DNA from: Variovorax sp. KBW07
GTDB lineage: Bacteria > Pseudomonadota > Gammaproteobacteria > Burkholderiales > Burkholderiaceae_C
DNA: 64,000 nt
Reading direction: 5' to 3'
Assembly: GCF_003852515.1 (NCBI RefSeq)
Contig: NZ_QAJK01000120.1
Span: 45,175 to 109,174, forward strand
The number at the start of each line of letters is the position of its first letter. Positions within the stretch are counted from its first letter, which is position 1. The notes under the pieces were generated by a model, which saw only the letters and a program-made list of their open reading frames with translations, was not told where the DNA came from and searched no databases. A program made the position numbers and the translations under genes. Positions 1 to 7,690 of the stretch are shown here, in pieces.

Positions 1-483
1 GCCGGCCTGCCGCTGGGCGGCGTGCCTTTCGTGCTCGCGCTGTTCGGCCTCGGCATGGTCATGGGCAACCTGGTCGGTTCGCGGCTGGCCGACAAGTCGC
101 TGATGCGCACCATCGGCGGCCTGCTGGTCTACGCGGCGCTGGTGCTGGCGATGTTCACCTTCGCGGCGCACAACGTGTACACAGCGGCGTTCAACGTGTT
201 CCTGATCGGCACCACCGTCGCCATCGGCCCGGCCCTGCAGATCCGCCTGATGGACGTGGCCGGCGATGCGCAAACGCTGGCCGCCGCGCTCAACCATTCG
301 GCCTTCAACATGGCCAATGCGCTGGGCGCGTGGCTCGGCGGCGTGGCCATTGCCGCGGGCCTGGGCTGGACCTCGACCGGCTGGGTCGGCGCATTGCTGG
401 CGCTGGCGGGCATGGGCGTGTTCGGCTGGGCCATTGCCAGCGCGCGCGCCGAGGCGCGGCAGCCGAGCACGGTGGCCTGCTGA
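1..483 (+). CDS. MFS transporter, C-terminal part (5' end outside window)
   Basis: The reading frame is open from the first base, so the gene starts upstream of the window. The visible ~160 residues contain about five hydrophobic helices typical of the C-terminal half of a major facilitator superfamily permease. A loop with GSRLADKS resembles the conserved GxxxDR/K-type MFS loop after a transmembrane segment. The later segment with LNHSAFNMANALGAWLGG is typical of the AraJ/DHA1 sugar- or drug-efflux branch. The substrate cannot be read from the sequence. It ends 29 bp before the convergent anti-sigma gene. Confidence 0.85.
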   Translation, partial: AGLPLGGVPFVLALFGLGMVMGNLVGSRLADKSLMRTIGGLLVYAALVLAMFTFAAHNVYTAAFNVFLIGTTVAIGPALQIRLMDVAGDAQTLAAALNHSAFNMANALGAWLGGVAIAAGLGWTSTGWVGALLALAGMGVFGWAIASARAEARQPSTVAC

Positions 484-512
484 GTTCCGCTCGCGCCACC
501 GTCCACTGAGGG

Positions 513-1211
513 CTAGGGGCGCGCGACGGCCGGCGCGGTGCGCTCGCGCATCAGCGACGCGAAGTTCTGCAGCTCGGCCGCATTCAGGTCCGACACCGCC
601 CAGGCCTGCATGCCGCCCTGGGTCCAGCGCATGAGCTGGTAGCCCTGCCTGGTGGAGAGCACAGGCGCCGCCGGCTTGGCATCCGCCGCCGCGGGCCAAT
701 AAAAGAGATTGATGACGTGCGGCCCCGACCGGTAGACCAATGCGGCCACCGTGCGCCCATCGAGGTAGTCGAGCCGCCCGCCCGTCAGCGGAAAGCCTTC
801 GGCCGCCAGGTCGACCACGGGCGGCGAGAAATCGAGCTTGCCCGCAAACCACGGCTTCACCGTGTGCTGGTCGGACGAGGCCACGTCGGCCAGGTGCGAT
901 GCCATCAACGAGCGCACGTGGTTGCCCGTGACCGCTTCGGCGAGCACGTCCTGCGGTGGCACCGGGCTCGCCAGCAGGACGAGCGCCAGGCCCCATGCCG
1001 TTGCCGCGCCGGTGCCGAACCAGGCCAGGCCCTTCCATGCGTCGCGTGTCTTTCGAGGCGGTGCTGACACCGACACCGGTACCGGCGCAGCGGCGGCCGC
1101 CTCGGCCCGCACCGACTGGCGGATGCGCTCCGCCAGCCCCTCGGGCGGTGCGTGCCGCTGCGCATGCCGGCGAATCAGCGGGCCCAGTTCGTCGTTGTCA
1201 GAAGCCTGCAT
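513..1211 (-). CDS. Anti-sigma factor, membrane-anchored
   Basis: This 232-residue protein has a hydrophilic N-terminal ~75 residues, where anti-sigma factors bind sigma. One transmembrane segment follows at about residues 75-95 (TGAATAWGLALVLLAS region), then a periplasmic domain of about 135 residues. That arrangement is a single-pass ECF anti-sigma factor. Its start overlaps the 3' end of the ECF sigma gene by 14 bp, so the two are transcribed together and probably translationally coupled, the classic sigma/anti-sigma arrangement. I do not see a clear HxxxCxxC zinc motif, so it is probably not a ZAS-type redox sensor. The signal it senses is unknown. Confidence 0.8.
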   Translation of the reverse strand: MQASDNDELGPLIRRHAQRHAPPEGLAERIRQSVRAEAAAAAPVPVSVSAPPRKTRDAWKGLAWFGTGAATAWGLALVLLASPVPPQDVLAEAVTGNHVRSLMASHLADVASSDQHTVKPWFAGKLDFSPPVVDLAAEGFPLTGGRLDYLDGRTVAALVYRSGPHVINLFYWPAAADAKPAAPVLSTRQGYQLMRWTQGGMQAWAVSDLNAAELQNFASLMRERTAPAVARP

Positions 1212-1764
1212 GGTGTGTCCTTTCTCCCGAGCCGCCGGGGCGTTCCGCGCGCAGGCTGTCGCGCAGCAGGGCGCGTGCGCGCGACAGGCGCGACATCACC
1301 GTGCCCAGCGGCACGCCGGCAATGCGTGCGATGTCTTCGTAGCGCATCTCTTCCAGTTCGCGCAGCACGATGACCTCGCGGTAGACCGGCGGCAATGCGT
1401 CGATGGCGGCGTTGACGCGCTCGCCTTGCGCGCGCTGTTCCCACAGCCGCGCCGGATCGCCCGCATCGGCCGAAGCCGGCGCGCCTGCCGATTCGCTGTC
1501 GCGCAGCTCATCGAATTCCACCTGGTCGGCCAACTGCCGGTTCTGCCGCATCCAGTCGTAGCAGGCATTGCGCACGATGCCGAGCAGCCATGGCCGCGCG
1601 CTCTAGCCGCGCAATCCGTCGAAGAAACGGAACGCGCGCAGGTACGCCTCCTGCACCGCGTCGTCGGCCAATTGGTCGTCGCGCAGAAGCCAGCGCGCAA
1701 GGTTCCACGCCGCATCGAGATGCGGCAGCGCGGCGGCTTCGAACTGGCGTGTGCGGTCGATCAA
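1198..1764 (-). pseudogene. ECF RNA polymerase sigma factor interrupted by an in-frame TAG
   Basis: Read through the stop, this is a complete ~188-residue ECF sigma factor. Region 2 (WNLARWLLRDDQLADDAVQEAY, then ARPWLLGIVRNACYDW) and region 4 (LPPVYREVIVLRELEEM, then EDIARIAGVPLGTVMSRL) are both intact and in the same frame. A single TAG at 1603-1605 sits in the loop between the two halves of region 2, where the family usually has a charged residue, so one GAG-to-TAG change would explain it. The best start is TTG at 1762-1764: it lies just downstream of an ECF-type promoter, has AGGA upstream, and gives normal length. Without suppression only a fragment from ATG 1575 could be made. This could be a real nonsense mutation or a sequencing error. 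Confidence 0.75.
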
Positions 1765-1784
1765 TGGGCTTCTTCTTCCTGCAT

Positions 1785-1810
1785 GACGTGGCGGCCCCGC
1801 GCTTTATTCC
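1785..1810 (-). promoter_or_regulatory. ECF-type promoter reading toward the sigma gene
   Basis: On the minus strand GGAATAA (1810-1804) is followed after exactly 15 bases by CGTC (1788-1785). That is a plausible -35/-10 pair for an ECF sigma factor. It would start transcription about 15 bases before the TTG start of the sigma gene, which implies autoregulation. The same pair, with the same spacing, is repeated on the opposite strand. Confidence 0.6.
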
Positions 1811-1833
1811 CACTTTTTTTCAACGACCTGCAG

Positions 1834-1859
1834 GGAATAAGCAGGGCACGCCATGCGTC
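1834..1859 (+). promoter_or_regulatory. ECF-type promoter reading toward the beta-propeller/cupredoxin gene
   Basis: GGAATAA at 1834-1840 and CGTC at 1856-1859 are separated by exactly 15 bases, identical in sequence and spacing to the promoter on the other strand. The predicted start point is about 35 bases before the ATG at 1902. The two -35 elements stand back to back about 23 bp apart. I infer that the sigma factor encoded next door drives both directions. Confidence 0.6.
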
Positions 1860-1901
1860 ATGCCCTGTGCAGATTTTGCGCTTCACCAGGAGTTTTTCAC
1901 C

Positions 1902-3212
1902 ATGACCGCCACGTCTCGCTTCATTCGATTCACCCGACTCACCCGCATCCTCATTGCGCTCGCGGCCCTGTCCGCCTTCGCCGCCACGGCTTCCGCCGCC
2001 GGCCCCAAGGCCTACGTAGGCAACTTCAAGGACAGCACCGTCAGCGTGATCGATACCGGCAGCGAAGCCGTCATCGCCACCGTGCCCGTTGCCGCCGGGC
2101 CGGACGGCATCGTGGTTTCCGCCAACGGCCGCGATGTGTATGTCAGCGGCTCCAGCGCGTCGGCGGTGAGCCAGATCGACACCGCCTCCGACCGCGTGGC
2201 GCGCAGCATCGACGTCGGCAAAGGGCCGCAGGGCCTGGCGCTCACGCCCGACGGCAAGTGGCTGCTGGTGGCGGTCAACGGCGACGACCGCATGGCCTTC
2301 ATCGACACCGCGACGCATGCCGTGAGCGCCAGCGTGCCGGTGCCCAAGCCGCACACCATCGCCGTGCAGCCCGATGGGCGGCTGGCCTACGTGGCGTCGC
2401 AGGAGCCGGGGCATTTCGCGCTCGTCGTCATCGACCTGGCGGCGCGCAAGGTGGTCACCGAGCTGCCGCTCGACAAGGCGCCGCGCGACCTGGAGTTCGG
2501 CCCCGACGGCAAGGCGCTGTACCTCACGCTGGCGGGCGTGCCGGCGGTGCAGGTGCTGGACGCGGCAACCAACCAGTGGGGCAAGGCGATTCCCACCGGT
2601 GTCTCGCCGCACATCGCCCAGCATTTCGCCGGCATGGCAAGCGGCGTGGTGGTGGTGCAGGGCCCCGGCGAAGTGATGCTGTTCGACCCCGCCGCGCGCA
2701 CGGCGGTGCGCAGCATCGGCGTGGGCAAGCAGCCGCACTGGCTCGACCTCTCGGCCGACGGCAAGAAGCTGTGGGTGAGCAATGAGGGCTCCAACGACGT
2801 CAGCGTGGTCGACCTGGCGGGCGGGCCGATGCGCACCGTGGCCGTGGGCAACGCGCCGCGCAAGATCGCGGTGCAGCGCACGGGCGCTTCACAAGGTAAC
2901 TCGCAAGGCACCTCGCAGAGCACCTCGCAGAGTGGGCATGCCGCCGGATCGGCGCACGTGGCCATCCGCAACTTCGCCTTCGAGCCCGCGCAGATCACCA
3001 TCAGCGTCGGCCAGACCCTGACCTGGCAGAACGACGACGGCGCGCCGCACGGCGTGGTCTTCAAGGACGGCACGACGGGCATCGACCTGCTGCTGCCCGG
3101 CAAGGCCTTTGCCCGCAGCTTCGACAAGCCGGGCGTGTACGACTACGCCTGCTCGGTGCACCCGTACATGACGGCGCGCGTCACGGTGGTGGCGCGGCAG
3201 TCCCGGTCGTGA
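1902..3212 (+). CDS. Secreted YVTN-type beta-propeller fused to a C-terminal cupredoxin domain
   Basis: The start is ATG 1902, preceded by CAGGAG. Residues 1-33 form a Sec signal peptide ending near ASAA. Residues ~35-325 are repeated propeller blades (AYVGNFKDSTVSVID, YVSGSSASAVSQID, LWVSNEGSNDVSVVD). A Ser/Gln/Thr-rich linker follows, and the last ~90 residues are a plastocyanin/pseudoazurin-like domain. Its type 1 copper ligand pattern is visible: His in GAPHGVVF, then Cys, His and Met in YACSVHPYM. The product is predicted to be periplasmic and copper-binding, perhaps an electron carrier or copper sensor; the role is not established. It sits directly behind the ECF-type promoter and 75 bp before a PhoD phosphatase. 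The total length is 436 residues. Confidence 0.85.
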   Translation: MTATSRFIRFTRLTRILIALAALSAFAATASAAGPKAYVGNFKDSTVSVIDTGSEAVIATVPVAAGPDGIVVSANGRDVYVSGSSASAVSQIDTASDRVARSIDVGKGPQGLALTPDGKWLLVAVNGDDRMAFIDTATHAVSASVPVPKPHTIAVQPDGRLAYVASQEPGHFALVVIDLAARKVVTELPLDKAPRDLEFGPDGKALYLTLAGVPAVQVLDAATNQWGKAIPTGVSPHIAQHFAGMASGVVVVQGPGEVMLFDPAARTAVRSIGVGKQPHWLDLSADGKKLWVSNEGSNDVSVVDLAGGPMRTVAVGNAPRKIAVQRTGASQGNSQGTSQSTSQSGHAAGSAHVAIRNFAFEPAQITISVGQTLTWQNDDGAPHGVVFKDGTTGIDLLLPGKAFARSFDKPGVYDYACSVHPYMTARVTVVARQSRS

Positions 3213-3287
3213 ACCGCCGGGTTGACAGGAGCGAGCGAGGCGAACGATATTGCCGTGGATGAGCCATGTGGACAGCGTCGCGTGCGA

Positions 3288-4859
3288 ATGAAACTGCAAC
3301 AACAACTACTACAACTCTCGCGCCGGCGCCTCCTGTGCGGCGGGCTGGCCGCCGCGTCGCTGGGCCATCCGTTTCTGCGGCTGCATGCGCAGGATGCGTC
3401 ACGCGATCTGTTCACGCTGGGCGTGGCCTCGGGTGCGCCGCGGCCCGACGGCTTCGTGCTGTGGACGCGGCTCGCGCCCGATCCGTTGAAAGGTGGCGGC
3501 ATGGGCAGCGCACCGGCCGAGGTGCGCTGGGAGGTTGCGGACGACGAAGGCTTCAGGCGTGTCGTGGCCAAGGGCTCGGCCACCGCGGTCGAAGCGTTCG
3601 CGCACTCGGTGCACGTCGAAGTGCGCGGGCTGCTGCCGGGCCGGCCGTACTGGTATCGCTTTGCGGCCGCCGGCGCGAACAGCCCCATCGGACGCACGCG
3701 CACCACGCCGACCGAAACCGATGAAGCCACCCGGCCGGTGCGCTTCGCCGTCGCCTCCTGCCAGCAGTATGAAGAGGGCTACTACGCCGCCTACCGCGAC
3801 ATGGCCGCGCAGCCGCTCGACTTCGTCGTGCACCTGGGCGACTACATCTACGAGAGCTCCCGGGGCTCGCGCCACGTGCGCCACCACGAGGGCGGCGTTC
3901 CCACGCAACTGTCCGCGTTCCGCGACCGCTACGCGCTCTACAAGACCGACCCGCACCTGCAGGCCGCGCACGCCGCCTTTCCGTGGCTCGTGACCTGGGA
4001 CGACCACGAGGTGGCGAACGACTACACCAACGACGTGTCACCGCGCATCGCCGACCCGGCGCAGTTGCTCGCGATCCGGGCGGCCGCGTACCAGGCCTGG
4101 TACGAGCACATGCCCGTGCCCGCGAGCATGCGTCCGCGCGGCGCCGACGCGACCATCTACGGCACGCATCGCTTCGGTCGCATGCTCGACCTGCTGCTGA
4201 CCGATGGGCGCCAGTACCGCTCGCACCACGCCTGCGTTACGGGCCGCAGCGCCTCGCCGCTGGCGGACTGCGCGGACCGGTGGGCGCCCGGGCGCAGCCT
4301 TTTCGGCGCGGCGCAAGAGGCGTGGCTGGCACGCGAGCTGGCGGCACCGCCGGCGCGCTGGACCGTCATCGCGCAGCCCACGCTGCTGGCCGAGGCCGAC
4401 CGCAAGCGCGGCACCGACCACGGCTACTGGATGGACGGCTGGGACGGTTATGCCGCGGCCCGCGCGCGCCTGCTCGACGGCGTGGCCGGGAACAAGGCGA
4501 ACGGCGGCAGCGCTCTGGTCGTCAGCGGCGACGTGCATGCCTTCTGGGCGGCCGACCTGCGGCAGGGCGCGGAGCAGGGTGTGGAGCGCCCCGTCGTGGC
4601 GACCGAGTTCGTCTGCGGCGCCATCACCTCCGAGGGGCCGAGCGCCGCCAGCGTGGCGAACATGCTCGGCAAGAATCCGCGCCTGCGCTACGGCCGTGCC
4701 GACAAGCGCGGCTATGCGCTCATGACGCTCGACGCACGCGGCTGCGCGGTGGAGTTTCGCGCGGTCGACGACGTGAAGCAGGCCGATTCGGGTGTGCAGG
4801 CCATGGCCCGCTTTTCCGTGGAGCGCGGCGCGCCCGGCGTACATCCAGAGACCGCCTGA
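3288..4859 (+). CDS. phoD: Alkaline phosphatase D family protein, Tat-exported
   Basis: A phosphodiesterase/phosphomonoesterase of the PhoD metallophosphoesterase family, 523 residues from ATG 3288. The N-terminus has a twin-arginine signal (SRRRLL at residues 11-16, then a hydrophobic stretch ending near LHAQ), so the folded enzyme is exported. An N-terminal Fn-like domain (FTLGVASGAPRPDGFVLWTRL) precedes the catalytic core. Core metal-binding motifs are HLGDYIYE, TWDDHEVANDY and SGDVHAFW. A TTG at 3222 would add 22 residues with no signal-like character, so I prefer 3288, although its Shine-Dalgarno is weak. It is probably cotranscribed with the upstream propeller/cupredoxin gene and so may belong to the ECF regulon. 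Confidence 0.88.
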   Translation: MKLQQQLLQLSRRRLLCGGLAAASLGHPFLRLHAQDASRDLFTLGVASGAPRPDGFVLWTRLAPDPLKGGGMGSAPAEVRWEVADDEGFRRVVAKGSATAVEAFAHSVHVEVRGLLPGRPYWYRFAAAGANSPIGRTRTTPTETDEATRPVRFAVASCQQYEEGYYAAYRDMAAQPLDFVVHLGDYIYESSRGSRHVRHHEGGVPTQLSAFRDRYALYKTDPHLQAAHAAFPWLVTWDDHEVANDYTNDVSPRIADPAQLLAIRAAAYQAWYEHMPVPASMRPRGADATIYGTHRFGRMLDLLLTDGRQYRSHHACVTGRSASPLADCADRWAPGRSLFGAAQEAWLARELAAPPARWTVIAQPTLLAEADRKRGTDHGYWMDGWDGYAAARARLLDGVAGNKANGGSALVVSGDVHAFWAADLRQGAEQGVERPVVATEFVCGAITSEGPSAASVANMLGKNPRLRYGRADKRGYALMTLDARGCAVEFRAVDDVKQADSGVQAMARFSVERGAPGVHPETA

Positions 4860-4940
4860 AGCCCGCGCTGCCTGCAGGATCGCGCGGCCGTGTCTATGAT
4901 GGCCGCCGCCCTTTTCTCCCCCTCTCAGAGCGAAAACACC

Positions 4941-5951
4941 ATGAGCATTCCCACCACGCGGCTCGGCCGCACCGGCCTGACCGTGTCCCGCCTTGCCCTG
5001 GGCACCATGACTTTCGGCCTGCAGACCGACGAGACGGTGTCGCACCAGATCCTGGACAAGGCGGCCGACGCCGGCATCAACTTTCTCGACACCGCCGACG
5101 TGTACCCGCTGGGCGGCACCGTCGAGACCACCGGCCGCACCGAGGAGATCATCGGCAACTGGCTCGAAAAGCAGGGCCCGGCCGGCCGCCGCCGCTTCGT
5201 GGTCGCCACCAAGGCCGTCAACAAGGTCGGCCCCAACCCCTGGGACCAGGGCGCATCGCGCAAGCATCTGCTCGATGCCATCGACCTCTCGCTCAAGCGG
5301 CTGAAGACCGACCACGTCGACCTGTACCAGCTGCACATGGACGACCGCGAGACGCCGCTCGAAGAAAGCCTGGAGGCGCTCGACATCATCGTGAGGTCGG
5401 GCCGCGCGCGCTACATCGGCGTGTCCAACTTCCTGGCCTACCGGCTGGCGCGCGCGCTCGGCAAGTCCGAGCTGCACAAGCTCACGCGATTCGTGTCGGT
5501 GCAGCCGCGCTACAGCCTGCTGTTCCGCGAGATCGAACGCGAGCTGCTGCCGCTGGCGGGTGAAGAGGGCCTGGGCGTCATTCCCTACAACCCGCTGGCC
5601 GGTGGCCTGCTGACCGGCAAGTACAAGGCCGGCGCCAAGCCGGAAGACAACACGCGCTTCACGCTTGGTACGGCCGGCGGCATGTACCAGGACCGGTACT
5701 GGAACGAGCGCAGCTTCAACACAGTGACGCAACTGCACAAGCTGGCCGATGAGGCGGGCGTGCCGCTCGCGACGCTGGCCGTGGCGTGGGTGATGGCGAA
5801 TCCGCTGATCACCGCGCCGCTGCTGGGTGCGAGCCGGCCGGAGCAACTGGACGCGACCGTTGCGGCGGCGGAATACACGATCGAGCCGGCGTTGAAGCAG
5901 AAGCTGGACGAGTTGACGGCGGAGTACCGCAAGGGCGACGCCCCGCGCTGA
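4941..5951 (+). CDS. Aldo/keto reductase
   Basis: An NAD(P)H-dependent aldo/keto reductase of 336 residues. The catalytic tetrad is in place: Asp50 and Tyr55 in FLDTADVY, Lys91 in VATKA and His132 in YQLHMDD. The NADP-binding C-terminal part includes GVSNF, VIPYNPLAGGLLTGKY and the late GASRPEQLD motif. The length and GGLLTGKY suggest the YajO/Tas-like branch. An upstream ATG at 4890 would add 17 residues that do not match the family; ATG 4941 is followed by a normal beta-strand start (TTRLGRTGLTVSRLALG). The physiological substrate is unknown. It stands alone, 81 bp after phoD and before a REP-like element. Confidence 0.9.
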   Translation: MSIPTTRLGRTGLTVSRLALGTMTFGLQTDETVSHQILDKAADAGINFLDTADVYPLGGTVETTGRTEEIIGNWLEKQGPAGRRRFVVATKAVNKVGPNPWDQGASRKHLLDAIDLSLKRLKTDHVDLYQLHMDDRETPLEESLEALDIIVRSGRARYIGVSNFLAYRLARALGKSELHKLTRFVSVQPRYSLLFREIERELLPLAGEEGLGVIPYNPLAGGLLTGKYKAGAKPEDNTRFTLGTAGGMYQDRYWNERSFNTVTQLHKLADEAGVPLATLAVAWVMANPLITAPLLGASRPEQLDATVAAAEYTIEPALKQKLDELTAEYRKGDAPR

Positions 5952-5960
5952 GTTTGTATT

Positions 5961-6075
5961 GCTCCTTCCCCCTTTGGGGGAAGGTTGGGATGGGGGCAGG
6001 CCTTCGAAGAGGCGCTGCGTTTTTTCGCATGCCGTCGTGCCCCCACCCCAACCCTCCCCCAGCTGGGGAGGGAGC
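5961..6075. repeat. REP-like pair of inverted G/C-run hairpins
   Basis: Two ~40-bp arms are near-reverse complements. The left arm (5961-6000) contains TTCCCCC-TTT-GGGGGAA followed by GGTTGGGATGGGGGC. The right arm (6036-6075) contains GCCCCCACCCCAACC followed by CTCCCCC-AGCT-GGGGAG. Each arm can fold on its own and the two can pair over a ~35-nt loop. This is the organisation of REP/BIME-type intergenic elements. It may also stop transcription from the aldo/keto reductase gene before the efflux operon. Confidence 0.75.
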
Positions 6076-6125
6076 AAGGCAGGAGCAAGGCCGGAAGGCG
6101 AGGCAAGGCCGGGCAAAACCCGAAA

Positions 6126-6152
6126 CTGTCAGAACTGTCAGTCAGACGACAG
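6126..6152. promoter_or_regulatory. CTGTCAG direct repeats upstream of the efflux operon
   Basis: CTGTCAG occurs at 6126-6132 and again at 6135-6141, and GACAG at 6148-6152 makes an inverted match. The site is 38 bp before the first efflux gene. Closely spaced direct heptamers are what an OmpR-family response regulator often binds, and one is encoded at the end of this operon. Just downstream, TTGACG at 6161 could be a -35 element. This is suggestive only. Confidence 0.35.
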
Positions 6153-6189
6153 CGAGGGGTTTGACGGGTGTTCCTAGAGTGAACCCATC

Positions 6190-7686
6190 ATGGTTCTCTC
6201 TTCTCCCGCCAACCCCTTTTCGCGCAGGGCGCTCGCGCCGACAGCCGTTGCGCTCGCTGCGTTGCTCCTCGCGGGCTGCGCCGTCGGCCCCGACTACGTC
6301 CGGCCGCAAATGGACGTGCCGGCCGCCTTCAAGGAGGAAGCGGCCGGCCCCTGGAAAACCGCCACGCCGCAGGCCATCGACGCCACCCACCCATGGTGGG
6401 ACGCCTACGGCGACAGCACGCTCGGCGCGTTGATCGCGCAGGCCAACGCGGCCAACCAGAACATCCGTCAGGCCGAGGCCCAGTACCGCGAAGCGCAGGC
6501 CATCACCGCCGCGGCGCGCGCCAACTTTTTCCCCACCATCGGCCTCAACGCCGGCGCCACGCGGGCGCAGAGCAACAGCACCGGCGCCGTCAAGCTCGGC
6601 ACCACCGACACCCTTGGCCTGGGCGCCAGCTGGGAGCCCGACCTGTGGGGCGCCGTGCGGCGCTCGGTCGAGGCCGGCAACGCCAATGCGCAGGCCAGCG
6701 CCGACGACCTGGCCGGTGCGCGGCTCAGCATCCAGACCACGCTTGCGCAAGACTACTTGCAGCTGCGCGTGATCGACCTGCAGCGCGACCTGTACGCCAG
6801 CACCACCGCGGCCTATGCCAAGGCGCTGGAGCTCACGCAGCACCAGTACGCCGCCGGCACCGTGCTGCGTTCCGACGTGGCGCTGGCCGAGAGCCAGTTG
6901 CGTACGGCGCAAGCCCAGGCGGTCGACCTCGAAGCACAGCGCAGCCAGCTCGAACACGCCATCGCCGTGCTGACCGGGCAGGCGCCCGCATCGTTCTCCT
7001 TGTCGCCGCTCGCATCGGCCGCGCAGCCACCCACGGCGCAATCGCTGTCGTCGGCCGCCGCGCTGCATGTGCAGTTGCCGGTCGCACCGGCGGGTTTGCC
7101 TTCCGAGCTGCTCGAGCGCCGCCCTGACATCGCCGGCGCCGAGCGCCGCGTGCAGGCGGCCAACGCCAACATCGGCGTTGCCAAGGCGGCTTTCTTTCCG
7201 CAGATCGTGCTCAGTGCCAGCGGCGGTTTCAGCGCGGCCAACCTGGCGTCGCTCTTCAACACGCCCAGCCGCGTGTGGTCGCTCGGCGCGGCGCTGGCGC
7301 AGACCGTGTTCGACGGCGGCCTGCGGCAGGCGCACAGCGACCAGGCCGTGGCCGCCTACGACGCATCGGTCGCGCAATACAAACAGACCGTGCTGAGCGG
7401 CTTCCAGCAGGTCGAAGACAACCTGGCCACCCTGCGCGTGCTCGACAACGAATCGGGCCTGCAGGCGCAGGCCGTGCAGGCCTCGCAACTTGCCGAGCGC
7501 CTGGCGCTGAGCCAGTACCGCGCCGGCACCGCCACCTACCTTAGCGTGGTGACGGCGCAGACGCTGTCGCTCACCAACCAGCGCACGGCCGCGCAGGTGC
7601 TGGGCCGCCAGCTTTCTGCCAGCGTCGCGCTCATCGCGGCCACGGGCGGTGGCTGGACCGCCGCGCAAACGACTTCCGGGAATTGA
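6190..7686 (+). CDS. RND efflux outer membrane factor, OprM/NodT family lipoprotein
   Basis: The outer-membrane channel of a tripartite efflux pump, 498 residues. The N-terminus is a lipoprotein signal with the lipobox LLAGC at about residues 32-36, followed by VGPDYVRP, the hallmark of this family. The two OEP repeats follow, with coiled-coil helices (for example QAEAQYREAQAITAAARANFFP and the equivalent NIGVAKAAFFPQIVLSASGG). It is the first gene of the operon, 4 bp before the adaptor gene. That order (channel, adaptor, permease) differs from the more common adaptor-permease-channel order. Substrates are unknown. Confidence 0.92.
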   Translation: MVLSSPANPFSRRALAPTAVALAALLLAGCAVGPDYVRPQMDVPAAFKEEAAGPWKTATPQAIDATHPWWDAYGDSTLGALIAQANAANQNIRQAEAQYREAQAITAAARANFFPTIGLNAGATRAQSNSTGAVKLGTTDTLGLGASWEPDLWGAVRRSVEAGNANAQASADDLAGARLSIQTTLAQDYLQLRVIDLQRDLYASTTAAYAKALELTQHQYAAGTVLRSDVALAESQLRTAQAQAVDLEAQRSQLEHAIAVLTGQAPASFSLSPLASAAQPPTAQSLSSAAALHVQLPVAPAGLPSELLERRPDIAGAERRVQAANANIGVAKAAFFPQIVLSASGGFSAANLASLFNTPSRVWSLGAALAQTVFDGGLRQAHSDQAVAAYDASVAQYKQTVLSGFQQVEDNLATLRVLDNESGLQAQAVQASQLAERLALSQYRAGTATYLSVVTAQTLSLTNQRTAAQVLGRQLSASVALIAATGGGWTAAQTTSGN

Positions 7687-7690
7687 TGCC

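Noticed and set aside
1761-1784. ATG at 1782-1784 as the start of the sigma gene
   Set aside because: It is out of frame with the sigma coding sequence, stops after seven codons and lies at or before the predicted transcription start.
3222-3287. TTG 3222 as the phoD start
   Set aside because: The extra 22 residues would precede and weaken the Tat signal; ATG 3288 places the twin arginines at residues 12-13.
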